Below, piece by piece: positions 8,739 to 17,175 of a stretch of DNA of 61,525 bases; the first letter of the stretch is position 1; the number at the start of each line of letters is the position of its first letter. The position numbers and the translations under genes are program-made. The notes beneath the pieces are model-generated. The model saw nothing but the letters and a program-made list of their open reading frames with translations. It did no database searches and had not been told where the DNA came from. The stretch lies in assembly GCA_900546225.1 (NCBI GenBank), contig URBZ01000006.1, positions 1 through 61,525 on the forward strand, in the 5' to 3' direction. The DNA comes from an uncultured Rickettsiales bacterium (lineage in GTDB: Bacteria > Pseudomonadota > Alphaproteobacteria > Rs-D84).

Positions 8739-10211
8739 TTAGAATGCGTATTTAATACCCAGATGCAACCCAAATGATTGCCATGTCGCCTGCTTTAACT
8801 GGTCACTGATTTTTTCAGTATGCGCCGGAACTGTTTCAATAATCGGATTGCCGTTATCGTCCAGAACATATTGACCGTTTTCAATCAAGAACCGGGAATA
8901 CGATGCAACGTACAATTCACCACCGATTTTGCCAACGTGGAAACAATTTGTGTCAACCTTTAACGCCAACTGGACACGGTCAGACAATTTCATATTGTAT
9001 TCCATTTCGGCGGTGTATGAATATGCACCATTTGACCCCTCGTCCAAGAAACTGGGGTTCTGTTGCCAATCGTCACGATTTGGCCAAATCCCCTCTGACG
9101 AATATTTGGGCATACCCAACTGGACATAGAAACGCAACTTGTCCGTCAGGGTCATTTGCTTTTCCGCCTCTAGCCCGACATAAAATCCAGACCATGTTGT
9201 GTTATAGATATGCGTTGTACCCGACACCACAATTGGACCATCGCCACCGATAATCACACATTCGCCCGATGCAACACCCCACGGGGTTGTGCCCCACGCC
9301 GCATCATAGTCAATTGTTGTAAATGATGTGCCTAAATCAATATTGCTGGCCGCGGCATTGACAACCTTCAAATCTTCGGGGGACATACATACCTGATACC
9401 AATCATCGGGCGCATCAAAATTTTGTGGGCGCGCATAATAATTCCCCTTGGCATCGCCATATACATAGTCACCCTTGTCCGTCATCAGGGGCAAATATAC
9501 CCCCGGATTCGGGTAATAGTGATTGGACATTTCCAAGTTATGCTTGAAAATTTCATAACCAAATGATGGTGACAGTTTCCACCCGCCAATGTCCCAAATA
9601 TGATGCGCCCCCATACCAAATCTAAAATGATTTGTGCGCCCCGATTGATCACCAACAGAAACTGTAAATATCCCCTCGGTCGGTTTAGATGCATCATATG
9701 GTTTCAGGTCATAATCCATGGACAGACCGCCATGCGACATTGAACCGTATGAATATTCCGCAAACGCAAACATGTCAAAGTTGCGCAAACTGAAATTATG
9801 CTGGGCCGCGACACCGATTTCGTTGAATACCATGTCGTCCCATTCCAATATGGAATTGACGCCCGTCTCAAATTCAAAGTCCGCAAAACGACGTGTATAT
9901 TTCGCCGTCAGTGTTGTCGCTGGTTCGTCCACAATCGCAATACCATTTGCGGTAATTGTGCCAGAATACTTTGGTTTTTCCGCGGTCTGGCGTGGGACTT
10001 GGTATGAATAAGAACGACTGCCGACAATTTGTTTATTGCCCGACTGGCCGACGTATTTCGTGTACCCTTGGGATTGATACTGGCTGTAACCAATCTGGTT
10101 TGCGTTTGGCGCAGACGCTGTTTGATAGTATGACGGCGCACCCTCGGTCGCGGCATACGCCGCAACAGACGCGAAAACGCCACCTAAAAATGGTATAATT
10201 CCTGACTTCAT
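8739..10211 (-). CDS. Outer-membrane beta-barrel protein, family not recognised
   Basis: A 490-residue protein with a signal peptide ending AYA. A mature N-terminus ATEGAPSYYQ and a Gln/Ser/Tyr-rich segment follow. The rest has alternating, aromatic-rich strands and ends with a terminal Phe (GLHLGIKYAF), the usual signature for BAM-dependent barrel insertion. Strand pairs such as FDMFAFAEYSYGS and KLRFYVQLGMPKYS are visible. It may be a porin-like or omptin-like barrel; no catalytic motif was identified. A minus-strand TATAAT lies at 10229-10234, upstream of the ATG. It shares the APSYY motif after the signal peptide with the secreted protein at 198-2297. Confidence 0.75.
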   Translation of the reverse strand: MKSGIIPFLGGVFASVAAYAATEGAPSYYQTASAPNANQIGYSQYQSQGYTKYVGQSGNKQIVGSRSYSYQVPRQTAEKPKYSGTITANGIAIVDEPATTLTAKYTRRFADFEFETGVNSILEWDDMVFNEIGVAAQHNFSLRNFDMFAFAEYSYGSMSHGGLSMDYDLKPYDASKPTEGIFTVSVGDQSGRTNHFRFGMGAHHIWDIGGWKLSPSFGYEIFKHNLEMSNHYYPNPGVYLPLMTDKGDYVYGDAKGNYYARPQNFDAPDDWYQVCMSPEDLKVVNAAASNIDLGTSFTTIDYDAAWGTTPWGVASGECVIIGGDGPIVVSGTTHIYNTTWSGFYVGLEAEKQMTLTDKLRFYVQLGMPKYSSEGIWPNRDDWQQNPSFLDEGSNGAYSYTAEMEYNMKLSDRVQLALKVDTNCFHVGKIGGELYVASYSRFLIENGQYVLDDNGNPIIETVPAHTEKISDQLKQATWQSFGLHLGIKYAF

Positions 10212-10309
10212 TTCTTTTTCTTGGGGTTATTATATCATAATTTTTACCTACAAAAAAGAGTTTTCATTTATTGCTTGCGCACTGCGTGATGCGCGGTACA
10301 ATGCACGAC

Positions 10310-11365
10310 ATGAACGAACCGCACAATATTTACATTCACACCCCGTTTTGCATGTCAAAGTGCAAATATTGCGCGTTTTTTTCGCGCGCGTGCAGTGCGC
10401 CCGATTGGGACGCATTTGCGGACGGCATTGTGGGCGAAATTGAATTTTGGGCGCAAAAAATGGGACGAATTTCCGTTCCAACCATATTTTTTGGTGGTGG
10501 CACACCATCGCTGATGCCAACAAAAGTTTTCCGCAGAATTATGGGCGCGTTGCGTGCAAACTTTGATATTGCACCGTCGGCCGAGGTCACATTGGAATCC
10601 AATCCCAAAACATTGGATGCGGTGCGATTGCGTGAATTTATAGATGCTGGCGTCAATCGGCTGTCGGTCGGTGTGCAGCGATTGGACGACGAAACATTAC
10701 AGTTTCTGGGGCGACGTCACAGTGTGCGTGACGCAATGGAACTGTTGGACGCGGCGCGCGGGGGTGGTCTGCGCGTGAATGCGGACTTTATTTATGGATT
10801 GCCATGCGATACGCCGGACACAGTGATAAAAATGTGCCAACAAATAAATGCGATTGGTCTGCGCCACGTGTCGATGTATGAACTCACCATTGAACCAGAC
10901 ACCGTGTTTGGTCATATGAATTTGGACATGCCGTCAAACGATATGATGGCGGACATGTACACAGCCATCGGCGAACATTTGACCACCCCGCGGTACGAGG
11001 TGTCAAACTATGCCGTCGCAGGCGACGCGTGCAGGCATAATCAAAACGTGTGGGACGGCGCGCCGTACATTGGAATTGGACGCGGCGCGGCGGGTCGCGT
11101 CTGCGCCGATGGCACATGGTACGAACAAGTTGGCGGTGATATTCAGATGCGCCCGCTGTCACGTGCGGCGCGCGCAACAGAAAAAATCATAACTGGTATG
11201 CGAACAATGCGCGGCGTGGCCAAGACCGACGACGTGATGCAAATGATTGATACCGAATATGTGCGCACGCACCCCGATTTGGTGGTCGATTGTGGTGACC
11301 GCATTCGCGCCACTGAAAAAGGTATTTTAATTCTGGACGATTTACTGGTAAACTTGTGCAGGTAA
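10310..11365 (+). CDS. hemW: HemW-like radical SAM protein
   Basis: The radical SAM cluster motif CMSKCKYC (C14, C18, C21) lies directly after IYIHTPF, the normal position in HemW. FGGGTPSLM, the ESNPKTLD region and SVGVQRLDDETLQFLGR are further family signatures. HemW is a heme chaperone related to oxygen-independent coproporphyrinogen oxidase. HemN itself has an extra cysteine (CxxxCxxCxC) that is absent here. ATG at 10310 is chosen because it puts the Cys motif at its usual distance; ATGs at 10301 and 10289 are in frame and none has a clear ribosome site. Its stop overlaps the ribosome site of the following peptidase gene. Confidence 0.88.
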   Translation: MNEPHNIYIHTPFCMSKCKYCAFFSRACSAPDWDAFADGIVGEIEFWAQKMGRISVPTIFFGGGTPSLMPTKVFRRIMGALRANFDIAPSAEVTLESNPKTLDAVRLREFIDAGVNRLSVGVQRLDDETLQFLGRRHSVRDAMELLDAARGGGLRVNADFIYGLPCDTPDTVIKMCQQINAIGLRHVSMYELTIEPDTVFGHMNLDMPSNDMMADMYTAIGEHLTTPRYEVSNYAVAGDACRHNQNVWDGAPYIGIGRGAAGRVCADGTWYEQVGGDIQMRPLSRAARATEKIITGMRTMRGVAKTDDVMQMIDTEYVRTHPDLVVDCGDRIRATEKGILILDDLLVNLCR

Positions 11366-11373
11366 GGAAAGAT

Positions 11374-13368
11374 ATGAAAAACAAATTGTTAAACATAATT
11401 GGGATTGTTGCGGTTATCGTCGCATGCGTGGCTGCACACCATTTTACAAAGCAAAGGAAGGTTATTATGGATTCTGGAATACAAATGGCAAATATGGACA
11501 CAACCGTTCGCGCAGGTGATGATTTTTATGATTTTGCAACCGGCGGGTGGCGCAAATCGCACCCTATTCCAGATGACTATACCCGATATGGCGTGTTTGA
11601 GGTTCTGCGTGATACGAACCTGAAACGTGTGCGAGAAATCGCCGAAAACGACGATGGCAAAATCGGCACGTTGTATAAAATCGCAATGAATGATGAACGC
11701 CTGAATGCCGACAAGACCGCGCCCGTTGTCGCTCAGTTGGCGGAAATTGATGCAATAAAATCCGCCGCAGAATTGCCCGCATTTTTAGGGCGTATGCACC
11801 GCATAACGACGGCATTCTGGGGCGATGGGGTTGGACTGGACGAAACAGACAGCACGCATTACCTGTACAATATTGGCCAAGGGGGACTGGGGCTGGCACG
11901 TGATTACTATTTTGATAACGATCCGAAAACAGTTCAGGTTCGCAAAAAGTATCTGGAATTTATAACGCGCCAAATGAAAAACTTTGGCGTGCCGGTCAAT
12001 GCACAAGAATTATACAATTTGGAACTGCGTATGGCGGGCTCTTTTTACCCAAAAGAGAAACTGCGCGACCCACACGCGAACTATCACAAAATGACGATTG
12101 CAGAGGTCAAAGAACGTTTTCCGAATTTTGATTGGGACGCGTATCTGGCGGCGCGTGGCGCGGCGCACGCAAAGCAAATCAATATTGCCCAGCCCGAGGC
12201 CATCGCCGAATCCATTGCCATTATGAATGATACGGATTTGAACCTGATTAAAACATATTTGAAATATCAAATTGTGGGTGACGCCGACACATTGTTGGAC
12301 GACGCAACGTACGAAATTGCATTTGATTTCTATAACCGCACAATGGCGGGCCAGAAAGAGCCCAAGCCACGTTGGAAACGTGCGGTGTCGTTGTTGGACG
12401 GCACATTGGGTGAAGAAATCGGTCACCTGTATGTCCAGAAATATTTTTCCGCCGATGCCAAGGCACGCATGCAGACATTGGTTAAAAATTTGCAGCGCGC
12501 GTTAGGAATGCGTATTGAAAATCTGGAATGGATGTCCGATGCGACCAAGGCACAGGCACTGAAAAAACTGAATACGTTCCACGCGAAAATCGGATATCCC
12601 GACAAATGGCGTGACTATTCCAAATTGCATATTGATGCGAATGCATCGCTGTGGGAAAATATGTTGGCGGTGTCGGCATTCGAAGATGAATTTTGGCTGA
12701 ATAAAATCGGTGCTGAAAAAGACCCGACCTTGTGGTACATGAACGCACACGAAATCAACGCATACTATGATCCATCAACGAACGAGGTTTGTTTCCCTGC
12801 GGGAATCTTGCAATACCCGTTCTTTGATATGGCGGCGGACGATGCGTTTAACTATGGCGCAATCGGCAGCATTATTGGTCATGAAATGACACATGGGTTT
12901 GATGATTCCGGCCGTCATTTTGACCGTGATGGAAATATGACAGATTGGTGGACAGCGGACGATGCCGCGGGATTTGAAAAACGCGCAGACGTGTTGCGCG
13001 CGCATTTTGATAAAATTGTGATTGCGGGTGACGTACATGCAAATGGCACATTCACACTGGGCGAAAATCTGGCGGACTATGGCGGAATTACAGTATCGTT
13101 CACGGCGTATAAAAACTTTGGCGTGCCGTCAGGTGATGTTGATGGGCTATCCGCTGACCAGCGTTTCTTTATCGCGTACGCGACATCATGGGCGCAAAAT
13201 ATTCGTGGTGACGAAGAATTACGCCTGACCAAGATTGATGAACATTCGTTGGCGAAAAATCGCGTCAATGGAATACTGCCCCACATTACGGCGTGGTACG
13301 ACGCGTTCAGAATCACGCCCGACGACGCATTATACGTCGCCCCAGAAAACAGAATTAAACTGTGGTAA
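11374..13368 (+). CDS. pepO: M13 family zinc metallopeptidase (neprilysin/PepO-like), membrane anchored
   Basis: A 664-residue protein. Catalytic signatures are HEMTHGFDDSG (zinc His 503 and 507, general base Glu 504) and GENLADYGG (third zinc ligand near Glu 564). The family C-terminus VNGILPHITAWYDAF and AYATSWAQNIR are present. The N-terminus is a single hydrophobic segment (LLNIIGIVAVIVACVAA) without a convincing cleavage site, so the enzyme is probably anchored in the inner membrane facing the periplasm. The protein begins its M13 domain with MDTTVRAGDDFYDFATGGW. The last Trp is typical (RIKLW). The start ATG at 11374 follows AAGGAA, which overlaps the hemW stop, so the two genes are translationally close. 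Confidence 0.93.
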   Translation: MKNKLLNIIGIVAVIVACVAAHHFTKQRKVIMDSGIQMANMDTTVRAGDDFYDFATGGWRKSHPIPDDYTRYGVFEVLRDTNLKRVREIAENDDGKIGTLYKIAMNDERLNADKTAPVVAQLAEIDAIKSAAELPAFLGRMHRITTAFWGDGVGLDETDSTHYLYNIGQGGLGLARDYYFDNDPKTVQVRKKYLEFITRQMKNFGVPVNAQELYNLELRMAGSFYPKEKLRDPHANYHKMTIAEVKERFPNFDWDAYLAARGAAHAKQINIAQPEAIAESIAIMNDTDLNLIKTYLKYQIVGDADTLLDDATYEIAFDFYNRTMAGQKEPKPRWKRAVSLLDGTLGEEIGHLYVQKYFSADAKARMQTLVKNLQRALGMRIENLEWMSDATKAQALKKLNTFHAKIGYPDKWRDYSKLHIDANASLWENMLAVSAFEDEFWLNKIGAEKDPTLWYMNAHEINAYYDPSTNEVCFPAGILQYPFFDMAADDAFNYGAIGSIIGHEMTHGFDDSGRHFDRDGNMTDWWTADDAAGFEKRADVLRAHFDKIVIAGDVHANGTFTLGENLADYGGITVSFTAYKNFGVPSGDVDGLSADQRFFIAYATSWAQNIRGDEELRLTKIDEHSLAKNRVNGILPHITAWYDAFRITPDDALYVAPENRIKLW

Positions 13369-13373
13369 TAAAA

Positions 13374-13399
13374 AAATGCCCCAAACGGGGCATTTTTTA
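13374..13399 (+). terminator. Terminator of hemW-pepO
   Basis: ATGCCCC (13376-13382) pairs with GGGGCAT (13387-13393), followed by T6. The left A run makes it usable from the opposite side too. Confidence 0.9.
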
Positions 13400-13445
13400 T
13401 TTGCTGTTGTCAATCCATGTATCGATTGTTTCTTTATCGGTGGTC

Positions 13446-13586
13446 ATGGCCCAGATGGCCGAGATTCAGAAGATGCTGAAAATCATCGACTATAAAATCA
13501 AGTATTATGACCGCGCACGCAAAGCGGGCACACTGGCGATATACGACGGCAAGAAATCAAAACTGCCGTCATTCTTTGATGAATAA
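13446..13586 (+). pseudogene. Remnant of a MerR-type regulator C-terminus
   Basis: Only 46 codons remain. The segment MLKIIDYKIKYYDRARKAGTL resembles the C-terminal dimerisation helix of MerR-family regulators (pattern L-xx-LDYK-x-xYY-x-x-A-xx-GT). The DNA-binding domain is absent. Upstream the frame runs into the pepO terminator, so there is no promoter or ribosome site of its own. On the opposite strand a 16-codon frame (ATG at 13447, TAA at 13397-13399) ends exactly at the terminator and may be the tail of another lost gene. The region is probably a deletion scar followed by intergenic repeats. The MerR assignment is tentative. Confidence 0.45.
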
Positions 13587-13912
13587 TGTGCGCGCCGATG
13601 GCGCGACATTACTCACTGGATTGCCACGCTACGCTCGCAATGACAAGGGTGCTTAGTAACAAAAATACACAGTCCGCGGGTGACACACGCGCTAGAATCT
13701 CTGTCATTGCGAGGAATGAAATGACGAAGCAATCCAGTAGAAATAATAAGTGCGCCGATGGCGCGGGTCTATTCACCTAGATTCCGGTGGACACCACCCA
13801 CAAAATCTTGCGATTTTGCGGGGCCCGGACAAGCCACGGAATGACAATGTTTTTTGGGCTTTATTCTAAAACTATATCACTCTATCACTATATCACTTTA
13901 TCACTAATAAAA
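13587..13912. repeat. Composite intergenic repeat, copy 3
   Basis: No gene is present. Contents in order: a GCGCC-GAT-GGCGC hairpin (about 13591-13605), the inverted-repeat element at 13615-13738, a second GCGCC hairpin (about 13753-13766), a stretch identical to the window start (13801-13881) and four octamers TNNNTCAC (13873-13904). Confidence 0.8.
13615..13738. mobile_element. MITE-like inverted-repeat element, copy a
   Basis: A 124-bp element bounded by ACTGGATTG and CAATCCAGT. The inner repeat arms end CTCGCAATGAC and GTCATTGCGAG. It has no coding capacity. A second full copy lies at 35257-35389, sharing the inner segment GTCCGC-G/A-GG-T/C-GACACACG-C/T-GCTAGAAT. A left-end half copy is at 15249-15278. 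Such end sequences are widespread in alphaproteobacterial intergenic DNA. Mobility is inferred from repetition only. Confidence 0.6.
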
Positions 13913-14013
13913 ATAACCACCGGCGATTGCTCGACGGTGGCTACTCCCTTCCTTCTGGTATTCCCAGAAACTGTTTTGACGCCTTGATTCAGACACCCGC
14001 GGTTGCCCACGCA

Positions 14014-14349
14014 TTATGCAGCGCGCGCAACAGACGATTTTTCTTCGATGTCGGCGGCGTCCATAATCTTTTTCGCTTCGGCAAAGACCATGCCTTTGAC
14101 ACGCAACGCCAATGTTTTTGTATCCATGCTTTCAGCGGCTACTTCGAAATTATCTGTACGAATTTGCAATGAAACATACGCACCAACCAATGACGCACGT
14201 GGCAAATCTTCGATACTGCGTGGCGCGTTGTTGTGACCGATTTTCAGTTCGTCGGCCAGCGATATAATCTGGCGATCCTCATTCACCCAAACTGTTGTTG
14301 TTAAAACTTTATTCAAGGCAATCATAATTTCTTTAATATTTTTTGGCAT
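14014..14349 (-). CDS. Hypothetical protein, 111 aa
   Basis: Start MPKNIKEIMIALNKV; the ATG at 14349 is preceded by GGAGGG (AAAGGAGGG), a strong ribosome site, which supports a real gene. No signal peptide or membrane segment is seen. The composition is balanced, with a charged middle and an Ala-rich helical tail (VFAEAKKIMDAADIEEKSSVARAA). I do not recognise the family. It stands alone between a repeat block and the mraZ upstream region. Confidence 0.65.
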   Translation of the reverse strand: MPKNIKEIMIALNKVLTTTVWVNEDRQIISLADELKIGHNNAPRSIEDLPRASLVGAYVSLQIRTDNFEVAAESMDTKTLALRVKGMVFAEAKKIMDAADIEEKSSVARAA

Positions 14350-14644
14350 TGCGGGGCCCTCCTTTCGCTTTGGGGTTGTCGAAAATCTAATCTTGGAATG
14401 TATTTACAGACGTATTTACATTTTTGCCAATTAAATTTTCATTTGTTTTTTGTTTTCGCCAGAAATCCGGTTTTTGGCGGTTTTCTGGGACTTTCGAAAC
14501 CTTTTCTCCTTGTCTATACAAACATCTTAGAACAAAAACGAATCGCAGGTCAAGGGGAAAATTCATTTATTTTAATTTTATTTGAAAAAAGTTTGATTTT
14601 ACTTTCCAGACCATAAAATCCCATAAAATAATTATAAATTGTCA
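14350..14644. other. AT-rich intergenic region between the hypothetical gene and mraZ
   Basis: No coding frame of convincing quality is present. An 11-bp imperfect palindrome lies at 14459-14488: CCAGAAATCCG pairs with CGGTTTTCTGG with one mismatch and an 8-nt loop. It lacks an adjoining T run on the plus strand, so an operator or RNA structure is more likely than a terminator. The rest is AT-rich and contains nothing I can name. Confidence 0.5.
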
Positions 14645-14673
14645 TTGACAACCAAAAATCCCCGTGCTACATT
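14645..14673 (+). promoter_or_regulatory. Sigma-70-type promoter of mraZ
   Basis: TTGACA (14645-14650), a 17-bp spacer and TACATT (14668-14673). The predicted start near 14680 leaves a leader of about 50 nt containing the purine-rich GGAAAGGGAACGGCGAG, which might include an MraZ operator, though no clean tandem box is visible. Confidence 0.75.
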
Positions 14674-14728
14674 CCGTGTGAAGACGGAAAGGGAACGGCG
14701 AGTACACCTAACAAACAAAGACCTGAAA

Positions 14729-15178
14729 ATGTCATTGTTTCTCTCATCTTATGAAAATCGTTTGGATACCAAGGGGCGTATTTCAGTACCGGCCTCTTTC
14801 CGGTCTTCGGTGTCCAATGAAAAATTTGCGGGCGTTGTTTTATATCGTTCTTTTACCCATAATTGTATAGAGGGGCTGTCCATGTCCCGTATGGAACAGT
14901 TGGCATCGGCAACCGACAAGATGGGCGTTTTTGATGATGCACTGGACGATTTGTCGGCGATGCTGTTTGCGGACGCGCGCCCATTGGCGTTTGATGTGAC
15001 GGGTCGCATTGTTATTCCCGCCGATTTACTGCAACACGCCGGTATCACTGATCGCGCCGTATTTGTTGGTCGCGGCAACAGTTTTCAGATATGGAATCCG
15101 GACGCATTCCGCGCCGCACAGGCACAGTCGTTGAGCAACCTGCGCGCAGCCCGCCCGAATTTGAAGATTTGCGAATAA
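14729..15178 (+). CDS. mraZ: Transcriptional regulator MraZ
   Basis: A 149-residue protein with the duplicated SpoVT/AbrB-like half-domains of MraZ: ENRLDTKGRISVPASFR near the N-terminus and PLAFDVTGRIVIPADLLQHAGI in the second half, then FVGRGNSFQIWNPD. MraZ normally is the first gene of the dcw cell-wall/division cluster and represses it. Here a strong terminator follows at once and no rsmH, ftsL or mur gene is adjacent, so this copy is detached from dcw. The ATG at 14729 is chosen because it precedes the conserved start of the family (MSLFLSSYENRLD); the upstream in-frame TTG adds 30 non-conserved residues. Confidence 0.92.
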   Translation: MSLFLSSYENRLDTKGRISVPASFRSSVSNEKFAGVVLYRSFTHNCIEGLSMSRMEQLASATDKMGVFDDALDDLSAMLFADARPLAFDVTGRIVIPADLLQHAGITDRAVFVGRGNSFQIWNPDAFRAAQAQSLSNLRAARPNLKICE

Positions 15179-15203
15179 AAACGCCCCATTGGGGTGTTTT
15201 TTT
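15179..15203 (+). terminator. Terminator of mraZ
   Basis: ACGCCCC (15181-15187) pairs with GGGGTGT (15191-15197), followed by T6. Confidence 0.88.
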
Positions 15204-15343
15204 AGAGCATAGATAATAGATTTTGTGCGCCGACGGCGCAAGTTATTTACTGGATTGCCACGCTACGCTCGCAATGACGTTGTTTTTAAGTTCTATATTT
15301 TTGAACTTTATCACTGTATCACTTATTCACTTTGTCACTAATA
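15204..15343. repeat. Composite intergenic repeat, copy 4
   Basis: Holds a GCGCCGACGGCGC hairpin (about 15227-15240), a left half of the MITE-like element (15249-15278) and four octamers TNNNTCAC (15307-15338) ending in TAA like the other arrays. No gene is seen. Confidence 0.75.
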
Positions 15344-15372
15344 AAAAACGGGGCGATGCCCCGTTTTTTATT
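15343..15372 (-). terminator. Terminator of rpmF-plsX
   Basis: ACGGGGC pairs with GCCCCGT around a GAT loop, with A6 on the left and T6 on the right, overlapping the plsX stop. Confidence 0.85.
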
Positions 15373-16435
15373 GTTCTGCTTCTATCTTGAACTCGTCACG
15401 GATTTTGGAAACTGATGCAGCCCGCTGGGCAATCAAATCATTCAGATTTGCATTCGTTAAATCCGTCGCGTATTTCAGTGCGTTCGCAAATGCCAGCGCA
15501 TCGCTGTTACCGTGGGTCTTGACTGCGAACCCTTGCAGGCCCAAGAACACCGCACCCGCATACGAACGTGGGTCAATCTTGTGCTTCAAGCGTTTGAACA
15601 CGTGAACCAAGAAAAACGCCCCAATCATGGCCAGAATAGATTTTTTCAGGTTATCAACCAACACACGTTTAATCAGTTTGGCTGTCCCCTCGACCGTTTT
15701 CAGAACGATGTTGCCGGTAAATCCGTCGGTAACAACAACCTGAACATGACCACCGCTGATGTCGTTCCCCTCCACAAATCCGATGTATTCATATGGCAAT
15801 TCATCTTTGTGTTCGGTCAGGACGTGATTCAAATGAACCAGTGTTTCGTTACCCTTGGTTTCTTCGGCACCGATATTCAGGACGCCCAATCTGGGGCGTG
15901 GCATTTTACCGATAACCTCTGCATAAACTGTACCCAAGACCGAGAAATCAAACAGGATTGTTTCGTCGCACTGGACATTTGCGCCCAAGTCCAAAACCAC
16001 CACGCGGGAATCACCACCGCCCGATGGCAACATTGTTGTAATCGCCGGACGCGCAATACCCGCCGTTGTTTTCAGCATCAATTTGGACAGCGACATAAAT
16101 ATGCCGGTGTTACCCGCGCTGACCACCGCGGCAGATTTCCCCTCGCGTACATCTTTGATTGCCATGTACATGGACGTGTCCTGTGCATGACGAATAACAT
16201 CACGAACCTTGTCCGTGCCACGAATTACATTTGGCGCATCAATGACATCGCAATTACGCGCGACGCGTGGGTATTTTGCCAACATACGACGCAACAATGC
16301 CTCGTTTCCAAACAGGCGAAAGAACACCTTGCCTTCGCCATTTTGATACAAGAACTGGTTCATACCGCCCAAGACGGCCTTGGGCCCTTTGTCGCCACCC
16401 ATTGCATCAACAGAAATGATTTTCTTGTCTGACAT
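15368..16435 (-). CDS. plsX: Phosphate acyltransferase PlsX
   Basis: A 355-residue enzyme that converts acyl-ACP to acyl-phosphate for phosphatidic acid synthesis. It begins MSDKKIISVDAMGGDKGP, the invariant PlsX N-terminus, and has VSAGNTGIFMS, VVLDLGANVQC and the VVTDGFTGNIVLKTVEG block. Length is normal. The start is the ATG at 16435; the longer frame upstream is not conserved. It lies downstream of rpmF, the common bacterial pairing rpmF-plsX. fabH, which often follows, is not present; a terminator comes directly after. Confidence 0.96.
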   Translation of the reverse strand: MSDKKIISVDAMGGDKGPKAVLGGMNQFLYQNGEGKVFFRLFGNEALLRRMLAKYPRVARNCDVIDAPNVIRGTDKVRDVIRHAQDTSMYMAIKDVREGKSAAVVSAGNTGIFMSLSKLMLKTTAGIARPAITTMLPSGGGDSRVVVLDLGANVQCDETILFDFSVLGTVYAEVIGKMPRPRLGVLNIGAEETKGNETLVHLNHVLTEHKDELPYEYIGFVEGNDISGGHVQVVVTDGFTGNIVLKTVEGTAKLIKRVLVDNLKKSILAMIGAFFLVHVFKRLKHKIDPRSYAGAVFLGLQGFAVKTHGNSDALAFANALKYATDLTNANLNDLIAQRAASVSKIRDEFKIEAEQ

Positions 16436-16507
16436 ATTTTTTACAATAAAAAAGCAGATATGCACGCGATGCGCCAAATCTGCCTTTCTATAATTCCTTG
16501 GTTGAAA

Positions 16508-16657
16508 TTATTTTGCGCCGCATGCAGGACAAACGTGATGCGGACGTTTCTTTTCACCACAGGCCTTGCATACTGTGCATGGCATGATTGACAGTGCATC
16601 GTGAGAACGACGTTGTGCTGTGCGTGCTTTACTTGTTTTGCTTTTTGGCGTTGCCAT
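16508..16657 (-). CDS. rpmF: 50S ribosomal protein L32
   Basis: A 49-residue protein beginning MATPKSKTSKARTAQRRSHD. Two CxxC pairs, CTVC (C27, C30) and CPAC (C43, C46), form the zinc ribbon of the zinc-containing L32 version. The ATG at 16657 has AAAAGGAT upstream. It forms a likely operon with plsX, which starts 72 bases downstream. Confidence 0.95.
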   Translation of the reverse strand: MATPKSKTSKARTAQRRSHDALSIMPCTVCKACGEKKRPHHVCPACGAK

Positions 16658-16723
16658 TTTACTATCCTTTTTAATTTACAGTTTGATATTCTATAAAAAT
16701 CCTGTGCAAATGCAAGGAAAACT

Positions 16724-17146
16724 TTAATCCGATATTACCTGGGCAACAAACATACCATGGTTGTGCATCAGACCGATAACCGCACTGTGATCGTCCAAGC
16801 CCATATAGAATTTGTACCCCTGTTTTTCCAATGCGACAATCGTTGCCAATTTGAACTCTGCTGTTGTGCCGGCATAGTCATGCGGTTTGCAGAAAACACG
16901 TTTTTTGATATTTGGCAACAAGGCATCAATATGACGCTGAACCTTGTCCTGACCCATGGCCCAACGGCCGGTAATAAACACAATCGTGAAATCGCGCCCC
17001 AGCGTTTCCAGAATGCGTATCATATTCTCGTTCGGTTCGCCAAAGCGGTCATAGTTGGCGATTGCGAACTTCTTATTCACAACGCCATCAATATCACAAA
17101 AGATTGCAGGTATTTCTGTCATTGCATTGGTTGCAACGGGGCGCAT
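16724..17146 (-). CDS. HAD-superfamily hydrolase-like protein
   Basis: About 140 residues. Motif I is IFCDIDGVVN (DxD nucleophile pair) and motif II is IVFITGR. A Lys-containing segment (KRVFCKPHD) and GLDDHSAVIGLMHNHGM near the end fit motifs III and IV of small HAD phosphatases such as KdsC-like or polynucleotide-kinase 3'-phosphatase-like proteins. No cap domain is evident. The substrate is unknown. The start is uncertain: ATG at 17146 follows GTGGGG; GTG at 17158 and ATG at 17122 are alternatives. It starts about 30 bases after the rpoC stop on the same strand, so it may be read through from the rpoBC operon. Confidence 0.75.
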   Translation of the reverse strand: MRPVATNAMTEIPAIFCDIDGVVNKKFAIANYDRFGEPNENMIRILETLGRDFTIVFITGRWAMGQDKVQRHIDALLPNIKKRVFCKPHDYAGTTAEFKLATIVALEKQGYKFYMGLDDHSAVIGLMHNHGMFVAQVISD

Positions 17147-17175
17147 ATCGCGCCCCACTGCTGTTTTGTTCCCAT

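Noticed and set aside
14680..14728. MraZ operator repeats in the mraZ leader
   Set aside because: Only purine-rich sequence is visible; no clear tandem TGGG-type boxes, so not called as a feature.
15512..16432. A 306-aa rightward frame opposite plsX
   Set aside because: Shadow of a conserved enzyme, with shadow-type composition.
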